Translations under genes and position numbers: made by a program
Notes under the pieces: model-generated
Database searches by the model: none
Seen by the model: only the letters and a program-made list of their open reading frames with translations
Told to the model about the DNA's origin: nothing
Shown: positions 36,301 to 48,300 of the stretch, in pieces
How the letters are laid out: every line of letters begins with the position of its first letter
Position numbering within the stretch: position 1 is the first letter of the stretch
Assembly (NCBI GenBank): GCA_021292105.1
Contig: CM037869.1
Coordinates: 62,001-126,000 of the forward strand
DNA length: 64,000 nt
Direction of reading: 5' to 3'
Source of the DNA: Anadara kagoshimensis
Lineage: Eukaryota > Mollusca > Bivalvia > Arcoida > Arcidae

Positions 36301-39300
36301 GAGTTTTTGAACATAACAAATACAGCTTTTCTTATCAAAGCACATTACAGGTTGCTGGTTGACAAAACATTGTACGTTTGTTATCATGGTCAGAATACAC
36401 TTTAATATATGTTTGAGAAATTGTAAACATTATTGTCTGGCTCTGCTGCAAAGCGTTTCACTAAAACGTCTTCCTGGCGACAGTTTACGTTTTGATACAT
36501 TCACGTTACAGGAGTATGTCATTTCATATTACATGTTATACATAAGCGAAAGATCCCTAATAGATATTTCGAATTTCGCCCAATTAGATTATTTGGATCT
36601 AGAAAGTCGACAAAAGTAGTTGTATCAGTGAAATAATGTACACACCGAATCAATAAATAAACTTGTATCTTGATGTTACTGTTGAAAAAATATACAATAT
36701 ACATTTATTGCCTTTGAGTGAGGGAGATATGAACTTTCTTCACCCGCAACAAGTCATATTTCCCGAGGACGAAGCCGAGGGAAATGTGACTTGTTAAGGG
36801 TGAAGAAATGTCATATCTCCCTCAAACAAAGCAATAAATTGTTTATTATACCGAAAGATAAACATTTAATAAGAAAGAGAGAAAGAAAGAAAATATTTTA
36901 AAAAAGACAGCCTGAAACATCATTCCTTCTCCGATTCATGGCTTTTTCTCCTATCGGAACTCATCGGTGGCAAACGCTAGAACGTCGTGACCGAGTCTCC
37001 ATCGATGACGTCATATCATTGTGACGTCATGGTGTGTTCCGAAGAGGTGGGATATGATGTTTTCAGAGGATACACGATGTTTTCCTCCACCACCTGATCA
37101 CATGATCCATCCCAAACAAATTACAGATAGCATCTTATTTTCTAATGAGGTATAATAAAAAGTTTTATGGACGTTATCACAGTGTTGTTCTCTATGTCAA
37201 GGATTGTCCTACATATATTTGACGTCCCATAGTTCCATGTTCCTTTCCTTTCTCTTATTTTTGATTAAACACATGGCGGATGTAGGTAGCTAAACAGGAG
37301 GTACTAGCCTTCTGGAGCACCCGCTTACCCGTCCTCACTTCCCTGGTGGAAGTGCTCGTGTTTAACCTTACTTGTCAATTTCAACGATTTAAAAGAATTT
37401 TTTACTATTTATTTTTTGTATTTACATCCAATATAAATTTACAACTTTTGGATTGTGATTTCTACATGAATTAGTATCAAAAACAAACATACTTATCCAT
37501 TTCCGAATCACAATCCAGAAGCAAAGTAAAAACTTTGGAACTGACAAGTTAGGTTAGACACGTGAACTTCCACCAGGGAAGTGAGGCCGGGTGCTCCGGA
37601 AGGGTAAGCACCTCCTGTTTAGCTAGCTACACCCGCCACGTGTGTAATCAAAATTGTGTGAAAGGAACATGGAACTATGAGACGTCAAATATATCCAAGG
37701 CAATCCTGGACACAGAGACATCAAATTTATCAACAATACTGTGATGACGGCCATAAAACTTTTTGAGGGCCTTGATAAGCCTAGGCTTGCAATATCCCTG
37801 AGTCAACAATTTATTTGCAAGCAGCCTACTTCGTTGTACAAATCCCCGTAGTGGGAACAAGCTCTACCATAGCGTATTAATTGGGAAACAAATACACCAT
37901 AAGCAGGAGAAGCAGGTATATTGCTGCATAAAAAAGGAAAGTTGACAATAGAAAAATTGAAGTCATCACGTTTGTCATAAAGTTTCAAATGTAGCCTTTC
38001 CTGTGCGTCATATTTCAGGTATAAGTCTAAATATGAAGCAGAACTTGAGGAATCAGTCGTGTCTTTTATTTCAAGCTCACTAGGATAGATGACATTTACA
38101 TAGTCTCCAAATTTAGGATTGTTAAGAGACAGAACGTCATCTATATATCTGTATGTTGAGTTGAATGATTTGGCGACATTTTTCTCTCCAGATTTAACAA
38201 GGTTCTGCATAAATTCTGCTTCGTAAGAATAAAGAAACAAATCAGCAAGCAATGGTGCACAGTTTGTACCCATTGGTATACCGATTGTTTGCTGAAAAAC
38301 TATATTACCAAACACAACAAATATGTTATCTATCAAAAACTCCAACAGTATGTTTGTTTTTGCGAACTCAGCAACGATGAAATAAAATAAACACATGACA
38401 TTTTATTTCTTTGTAACTTACGTGTCTCACATCGTCTTCCTGTGTAGTGTGTAGAACATTTACATGTACCCAGTATAAATTGACACACTCCTCCATGTAA
38501 ACAAGGGTCATCATTCTTACAACGATCTATATAATAAAAAATAAAAACCCGTACAGGAACGTGACATTTGTCCTTAATGTACATGTAATGTGTCTTCAAA
38601 ATCAAAGCTATGTAAATTTGACACTCCTGGCCATTTTTAATCATTATCGTTTCTTTGGTTAACAATCAAATTGCATATAATATAATATTTAAAAAAAAAG
38701 CATTATTAGTACTTAATCTTTTTACCTTTAACTCTTTTGTAAATGGGTACACAGTTTTGTTTGATTTTACTTAGGGAAAATTTTGTTTAATACAATTGTA
38801 AGTGTTTATCATATATAAGTATATTTAAGACCCTATGTTTTAGTAAAACATTATTTATATTTATTTCTATTCTATTGTCATTGTTTTATTGCAGTATGTT
38901 ATATGCATGCAATAATGCTGGTGATGCGGATTTAAAAAAAACGAAATTTTAACTGACTCGCTCACCAAACTGCCAGAAACATACGGGGAAACATTCAGCT
39001 GCAGGTGTGTTTTGCATGATCAACGATACAATTGGACATATTTTATATCATTTGTTTTGCTCCGATGTAGGTATACCTGATATTATTGTTCTGAACTAAT
39101 CATCGTTTTTATTGCCCGCCTACCAAAGAGAGAGAAGGGGATATTAATTTCGAGTTTTCGTCCGTGCATCCGAAATTCTTGTCTGCAAAAATTTTCCAAA
39201 ACTATGAAGCACTATTTCATGAAACTTGGTACAAAGCGTCAACATTGATAGGATATTTGCATATTGTAAACCCGAGTGGGTTTGCTGATTTTCTTTGGAG

Positions 39301-42300
39301 TTATTGGCCTTTCAACTTAAGTGCTAATAACAAGCAAAAGAACCTGATGGACCTGAATTTGCTTGTTCTCTTTCAAATTGTTTTATACATACTAAGCTTA
39401 TTGTCTATTTAAAGAAATATAAAAGACAAAATAACTGATGTTACCTGAAGGGATTTCACAAGTATCTCCAGTAAAATCCGGATGACAAAAACATTTGTTT
39501 AACACACAAAATCCGTCATTCTTACAACCGTTTTGACAACCAGAACTAGGACCTGAAAGTAAAACTTTTACTTCAGTCTTTTTGTACAGATATAATGTTT
39601 ATACCTAAATATGGCAGTAGTCTGGAAATAATGTCTGAATCTTTCAGCATTTTGAATTCCTATACGAAAAAAGCATTTCAAACAGAATATTTATGTTCAA
39701 TATGTTATTACAAATACACATGTCTAATACAAACGTTATGAAAACAATAACTAAAAACTATGTGAAACATACAGAGACGTGCAAGAAATATTTGGACATT
39801 TTGTAAAATACGCATTTGGTATAAACTGTTGGTGGATCTGATGGTGTAAATTTAACTGTGGTATAATATGTAATTGGTAACTTTACCGGCGTTGCAGGAA
39901 TGAACTAATATAATCAGTATATTGAGTTGATTTGATCAAAAACATAATTACAGTAAAACCTCTCTAAACCGGACAAGCTCCGGACCATAGAATTTGTCCG
40001 GTTTAGGGAGGTGTCCGGTTTAGAGAGGTTTTGCCATTGAAACTGGTTTATCTCCCCTTAACTAAATACATCTAGAAAGGTAAGATACATGTCAGAGAAG
40101 CCACAATCAACAACACTACATGTTAATGTTACCTAAACATCTCATTATATGATATGCTATATGTAAAAGCACTGTTTAGTTTTAAATCACTTTTAATTCA
40201 CTTTCTTAATAGGATTCTAATTAAGGTACTCAAGGCAAACGACACTACCTTGATTAATCTGTGACACATGTAAATGTGCTTATCTTAAGTTATTGTATCA
40301 ATTAATAAATAAATCAATAAACAAATTTAGATAACAAAGAAAAATCACGAAAGAATGGAAAAAAAAATAGATGAAAAATATTTAAAAAATAAATATATGA
40401 GTAATTACATTAAATACCAAATATTTTAAATAAGAATTTTAAAAACTCATGATTTTTTAAGTGTCCATAATTGAATATTTTTATTAACCTGTTTAAAACT
40501 AATATATTTAAAAAAGGAAAAAAGTAATTAAAAAAAATCAAAATGTTGTCCGGTTTAGAGAGGTTCAATTATATGGATATAAGCAATTGGGACTAAAAAG
40601 TTTGTCCGGTGTCCGGAATAGAGAGTGTCCAGTTTAGAGAGGTTCTTGTTAGTTGAAATAAAGAAGGATACATTTGGGACCAAATATTTTGTCCGGAATA
40701 GAGAGTTGTCCGGTTTAGAGAGTGTCCGGTTTGGGGAGGTTTCACTGTAGTTTAAAATAAAAACAAAAATAAAACCGTTTATTGCGTGTTGTGCTTTTGT
40801 AATCATCATCAAAAACAAACATGCCAATCCATGTCCAAATCCCAATCCCAATGCAAAATAAACACTTTGAAACTGATAAATTAGGTTAAACACGTGAACT
40901 TCCACCAGCAAAAGCGAGACCGGGTGCTTATAAAAGGTAAGCATCTCCTGTTTAGTTAGTTACGTCTGTTACGGGTGTAATCAAAATTCAGTTATATACT
41001 TGTCCAGAATGTTAGGAACAGTTATATACTTGTCCAGAATGTTAGGAACAGTTATATATACTTGTCCAGAATGTTAGGAACAGTTCTTATCCAGAATGTT
41101 AGGAACAGTTATATACTTGTCCAGAATGTTAGGAACAGTTATATACTTGTCCAGAATGTTAGGAACAGTTATATACTTGTCCAGAATGTTAGGAACAGTT
41201 ATATACATGTCCAGAATGTTAGGAACAGTTATATACTTGTCCAGAATGTTAGGAACAGTTATATACTTGTCCAGAATGTTAGGAACAGATATATACTTGT
41301 CCAGAATGTTAGGAACAGATATACATGTCCAGAATGTTAGGAACAGTTATATACTTGTCCAGAATGTTAGGAACAGTTATATACTTGTCCAGAATGTTAG
41401 GAACAGTTATATACTTGTCCAGAATGTAGGAACAGTTATATATACTTGTCCAGAATGTTAGGAACAGTTATATACTTGTCCAAATGTTAGGAACAGATAT
41501 ACTTGTCCAGAATGTTAGGAACAGTTATATACTTGTCCAGAATGTTAGGAACAGTTATATATACTTGTCCAGAATGTTAGGAACAGTTATATACTTGTCC
41601 AAATGTTAGGAAAGATATATCTTTCCAGAATGTTTAGGAACAGTTATATATACTTGTCCGAATGTTAGGAACAGTTATATACTTGTCAGAATGTTAGGAA
41701 CAGTTATATACTTGTCCAGAATGTTAGGAACAGTTATATATACTTGTCCAGAATGTTAGGAACAGTTTATATACTTGTCCAGAATGTTAGGAACAGTTTA
41801 TATATACTTGTCCAGAATGTTAGGAACAGTTATATACTTGTCCAGAATGTTAGGAACAGTTTACTTTAACTTTGTCCAGAATGTTAGGAACAGTTATATA
41901 CTTGTCCAGAATGTTAGGAACAGTTATATATACTTGTCCAGAATGTTAGGAACAGTTATATACTTGTCCAGAATGTTAGGAACGGTTATATACTTGTCCA
42001 GAATGTTAGGAACAGTTATATACTTGTCCAGAATGTTAGGAACAGTTATATACTTGTCCAGAACATTTAATGTCTGTGTCTGTACTTACTGAGAGTTGTT
42101 GTAGTTGATGATAAAGTATCTGAAATAGAAATAATATACAAGTTATCTAGAACTTTGTCAAGCTCTGAAACGACACTAGCACCAACACACACAAACACAC
42201 CAACACACACACACACACACACACACACACCACACACACACACACACTTAAAATGAAATCACTCTAGATACCGAGATCTTATATCATTTTGGACAAGAAT

Positions 42301-45300
42301 GTTGAAGGAGATTTCTAATGGCGCGGAATGTTATCATTTTTCGTATTTTCTTTACCTTTACTTTAATTTGATTTCATTGAACATTTCGTTTATATTTAAT
42401 AAGCATTTTAAAGGTGTTCCTGCAACACTACATTGGTATGTTTTGTAGCTTAATTAAAACATATATGTAATCCAGCAACCATTATGATCCAGCTTGTAAA
42501 GTTTGAACAATATTACTTAACCCGTTCTAATTGGCAGCACTAGACGGACGTTTCGGAATAACATTCTTCTGTAGTGCTTGGACCAAAATTTTTAAATTTA
42601 AAGAATAATTTAATATAAAATTATAAGTTCTTAATTGTGTTACATTAATGATATACAAATACTGTATGTTATGATTGTATGTATTTGGGCGAGGTTATAT
42701 AGGAGTTACCTCCCATGACTCTGACGTCACTAAGACGTCACAACCACAGTTGAAGTGCGACCATGTATCCAGAGTAAAAGTATAAAATATGTTTCAACAA
42801 AGCTTTGAATATTATCACAAATTACTTCACACCTCTCGTACCCCTGTATTCTAAAGTTGTTTTTTATCATATCTGATTCATGAATAATTAATTCACGTGG
42901 CGTTTACCTAATTAAAACATGTAAGCATGAGTGAAAGATGTCAATGTGTTGTATTTTGTGTTAGGTTATATTTTTTGCAGGAGTCAATATTTATGTACAT
43001 ATTTAGTACATAAAAAATATGTAAGCAGTATTTATTCGTACAAATACACCAAAACGATACACATTCATAATTTATAGTTCCAACATTTTAGTTCATGTTA
43101 CCTACCAATTTCACAAAATGTCCCGTTATACCCCGGGATACATGTACATATTCCATTCTCACAAGTTCCTCCGTTTTGACATATGTTGTTGTGATCACAT
43201 TGCGTTGCTGTAAATTAACAAAGTGAAGATATGTCAATGTGCCATTTTATACACATATTACTTAAGCTTCATTGTTGGTGGACAACATATCACTCAGACC
43301 ACAACACACAATGCACCAAAAATATTTCATGCGATATTAATTCAATGCGTAAACCTCAGCGTCGCAAGTATTTTAATAAAACGAAACTGTCCTTTTGGAG
43401 TTTTCGGAGCAAATTGTTGTCGGCCATTCTGTTATTCCCCGCCAACTGTTGAAGGGGTATAGTAATACCGGTGTGTGTGTGTGTGTGTGATTTGGTTTCC
43501 GTGCGTTTAAGAGAGAACCGTACATCCGATTGAGCTGAAATATGGTCAGTTGATTATGGTGGCGAGTGGCATAGGATTGCGGCAGCCTTCACATATCGAA
43601 ATGGCTGTCGTTATCTTAAATAGCAAAAACCTATAAATGGACATTACAGCCTTATTTATGTACCGATTGTGTTGAAATTTTAAACATAGACAATATATCT
43701 AGAACCCGTGTTGTTAAAAATATTTAACGAGGTTTTCTGTATAACCTTTAGTTTATGAAATAGGCTGTATCTAAATTGGCCGCTGTTACTGTATAGCCAA
43801 ATCCTATATATGGCCATTGCTGTCTTATTTATGTACCAATTTTGTGGAAATTCTAATCATAGAACATAAAGCACGGGATATTAAAATTTGTAACAAAATG
43901 TATCTGTTATAACTGTTACATTTTTGTTTTGTATGCTAAAGCATGTACTTAATGCTGATGTAATCAACTAATATATATTACCTATCTCACAGACAACTAA
44001 TATATATTACCTATCTCATACCTATCTCACAATCAACTAATATATATTACCTATCTCATACCTATCTCACAGACAACTAATATATATTGCCTATCTCATA
44101 CCTATCTCACAATCAACTAATATATATTGCCTATCTCATACCTATCTCACAATCAACTAATATATATTATCTATCTCATACCTATTTCACAGACAACTAA
44201 TATATATTACCTATCTCACAAACAACTAATATATATTACCTATCTCATACCTATCTCACAAAATGTACCTACCTATCTCACAAAATGTACATACCTATCT
44301 CACAAACAACTAATATATATTACCTATCCCATACCTATCTCACAAACAACTAATTATAATATATATTACCTATCTCATACCTATCTCACAATCAACTAAT
44401 ATATATTACCTATCTCATACCTATCTCACAGACAACTAATATATATTGCCTATCTCATACCTATCTCACAATCAACTAATATATATTGCCTATCTCATAC
44501 CTATCTCACAATCAACTAATATATTACCTATCTCATACCTATTTCACAGACAACTAATATATATTACCTATCTCACAAACAACTAATATATATTACCTAT
44601 CTCATACCTATCTCACAAAATGTACCTACCTATCTCACAAAATGTACATACCTATCTCACAAACAACTAATATATATTACCTATCCCATACCTATCTCAC
44701 AAACAACTAATTATAATATATATTACCTATCTCATACCTATCTCACAAAATGTACATACCTATCTCACAATCAACTAATATATATTACCTATCTCATACC
44801 TATCTCACAAACAACTAATATATATTACCTTTCTCATACCTATCTCATAACTATCTCACAAAATGTACTTACCTATCTCACAAAATGTACTTACCTATCT
44901 CACAAAATATACATACCTATCTCACAAACAACTAATATATATTACCTATCTCATACCTATCTCACAGACAACTAATATATATTACCTATCTCACAAACAA
45001 CTAATATATATTACCTATCTCATACCTATCTCACAAAATGTACCTACCTATCTCACAAAATGTACATACCTATCTCACAAACAACTAATTATAATATATA
45101 TTACCTATCTCATACCTATCTCACAAACAACTAATTATAATATATATTACCTATCCCATACCTATCTCACAAACAACTAATTATAATATATATTACCTAC
45201 CTCATACCTATCTCACAAACAACTAATTATAATATATATTACCTACCTCATACCTATCTGACAGACAACTAATTATAATATATATTACCTATCTCATACC

Positions 45301-48300
45301 TATCTCGTACCTATCTCACAAAATGTACCTACCTATCTCACAAAATGTACATACCTATCTCACAATCAACTAATATATATTACCTATCCCATACCTATCT
45401 CACAAACAACTAATTATAATATATATTACCTATTTCATACCTATCTCACAAAATGTACATACCTATCTCACAATCAACTAATATATTACCTATCTCATAC
45501 CTATCTCACAGACAACTAATATATATTACCTATCTCACAAACAACTAATATATATTACCTATCCCATACCTATCTCATACCTATCTCACAGACAACTAAA
45601 ATATATTACCTATCTCACAAACAACTAATTATAATATATATTACCTATCTCACAAAATGTACATACCTATCTACACAAACAACTAATATATTACCCATCT
45701 CATACCTATCTCACAGACAACTAATATATATTACCTATCTCTCAAACAACTGATATATATTACCTATCTCATACCTATCTCACAAAATGTACATACCTAT
45801 CTCACAAACAACTAATATATATTACCTACCTCATACCTATCTCACAAACAACTAATTATAATATATATTACCTATCTCATACCTATCTCACAAACAATTA
45901 ATATATATTACCTATCTCACAAACAACTAATATATATTACCTATCTCATACCTATCTCACAAAATGTACCTACCTATCTCACAAAATATACATACCTATC
46001 TCACAATCAACTAATATATATTACCTATCTCATACCTATCTCACAGACAACTAATATATATTACCTATCTCACAAACAACTAACATATATTACCTATCTC
46101 ATACCTATCTCATACCTATCTCACAAAATGTACCTACCTATCTCACAAAATGTACATACCTATCTCACAAACAACTAATATATATTACCTATCCCATACC
46201 TATCTCACAAACAACTAATTATAATATATATAACCTATCCCATACCTATCTCACAAACAATTAATTATAATACATATTACCTATCTCATACCTATCTCAC
46301 AGACAACTAATTATAATATATATTACCTATCTTACAAAATGTACATACCTATCTCACAAAATGTACCGTTGAAGCCATCCTACAGTTACATTCTCCATTA
46401 GAACAAGCCCCGTCGTTTTTACACAGTACACTGTTGTCGTTACATTTATTTGCTGTAAAATATTATGTTGACTTTAATATATAATAAATGATTTACTAAT
46501 GACACGATTACACTCAAAATGTTTTTTCAGCTGTAGTCAGCAATCGTAAAGGAGAACATGGCTTTACCATCACCATGTCAATATGAAAAAAAACTTAGCA
46601 ACGGTAAAGAAAAACATGGCTTTACCATCACCATGTCAATATGAAAAACACCTTAGCAACGGTAAAGGAAAACATGGCTTTACCATCACCATGTCAATAT
46701 GAAAAAAACTTAGCAACGGTAAAGGAGAGCATGGTTTTACCATCACCATGTCAATATGAAAAAAAACCTTAGCAACGTAAAGAAAAACATGGCTTTACCA
46801 TCACCATGTCAATATGAAAAAAAACCCTTAGCAACGGTAAAGGAGAACATGGCTTTACCATCACCATGTCAATATGAAAAAAAACCTTAGCAACGGTAAA
46901 GGAGAACATGGCTTTACCATCACCATGTCAATATGAAAAAAAACTTAGCAACGGTAAAGGAAAACATGGCTTTACCATTACCATGTCAATATGAAAAAAA
47001 AACCCTTAGCAACGGTAAAGGAGAACATGGCTTTACCATCACCATGTCAATATGAAAAAAAACCTTAGCAACGGTAAAAGAAAACATGGCTTTACCATCA
47101 CCATGTCAATATGAAAAAAAAACCTTAGCAACGGTAAAGGAGAACATGGCTTTACCATCACCATGTCAATATGAAAAAAAACCTTAGCAACGGTAAAGGA
47201 AAACATGGCTTTACCATCACCATGTTAATATGAAAAAAACCTTAGCAACGGTAAAGGAAAACATGGCTTTACCATCACCATGTCAATATGAAAAAAAACT
47301 TAGCAACGGTAAAGGAAAACATGGATTTACCATCACCATGTCAATATGAAAAAAAACTTAGCAACGGTTAAGGAAACATGGTTTTACCATCACCATGTCA
47401 ATATGAAAAAAAACCTTAGCAACGGTAAAGGAAAACATGGCTTTACCATCACCATGTCAATATGAAAAAAAAAACTTAGCAACGTTAAAGGTAAACATGG
47501 CTTTACCATCACCATGTCAATATGAAAAAAAACCTTAGCAACGGTAAAGGAGAACTTGGCTTTACCATCACCATGTCAATATGAAAAGAAACTTAGCAAC
47601 GGTAAAGGAAAACATGGCTTTACCATCACCATGTCAATATGAAAAAAAAACCTTAGCAACGGTAAAGGAGAACATGGCTTTACCATTACCATGTCAATAT
47701 GAAAAAAACCTTAGCAACGGTAAAAGAAAACATGGCTTTACCATCGCCATGTCAATATGAAAAAAACCTTAGCAACGGTAAAGGAAAACATGGCTTTACC
47801 ATCACCATGTCAATATGAAACAAAACTTAGCAACGGTAAAGGAAACATGGCTTAACAATCACCATGTTAATATGAAAAAAACCTTAGCAACGGTAAAGGA
47901 AAACATGGTTTTACCATCACCATGTCAATATGAAAAAAAACTTAGCAACGGTAAAGGAGAGCATGGTTTTACCATCACCATGTCAATATGAAAAAAAAAA
48001 CCTTAGCAACGGTAAAGGAGAGCATGGTTTTACCATCACCATGTCAATATGGAAAAAAAACCTTAGCAACGGTAAAGGAAAACATGGCTTTACCATCACC
48101 ATGTCAATATGAAAAAAAACCTTAGCAATGGTAAAGGAAAACATGGCTTTACCATCACCATGTCAATATGGAAAAAACCTTAGCAACGGTAAAGGAAAAC
48201 ATGGCTTTACCATCACCATGTCAATATGGAAAAAACCTTAGCAACGGTAAAGGAAAACATGGCTTTACCATCACCATGTCAATATGAAAAAAAACTTAGC

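Larger units (their letters stand above)
32975..36475. repeat. tandem segmental duplication, two units of about 1.7-1.8 kb
   Basis: Unit A (about 32975-34795) and unit B (about 34796-36475) share, in the same order: a minisatellite, an EGF exon, an intron block (AATGGGGATCACAA, AAAGTGTCCATAA, GCCACAGAAGTAGTTATG), an RT-tail scrap, and GTAAACATTATTGTCTGGCT. The EGF exons differ at only a few bases, so the duplication is young. About 200 bp near 35385-35590 is found in B only. Confidence 0.85.

Noticed and set aside
39164-39412. 82-codon ORF
   Set aside because: Falls in a dispersed non-coding repeat.
40555-40944. 129-codon minus-strand ORF
   Set aside because: Spans the end of a pogo-type element and an RT-tail scrap, so it is a chance fusion of repeats.
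41062-42092. Plus-strand ORFs of about 100-120 codons
   Set aside because: By-product of the 30-bp array; the opposite strand carries the EGF gene's microexon nearby.
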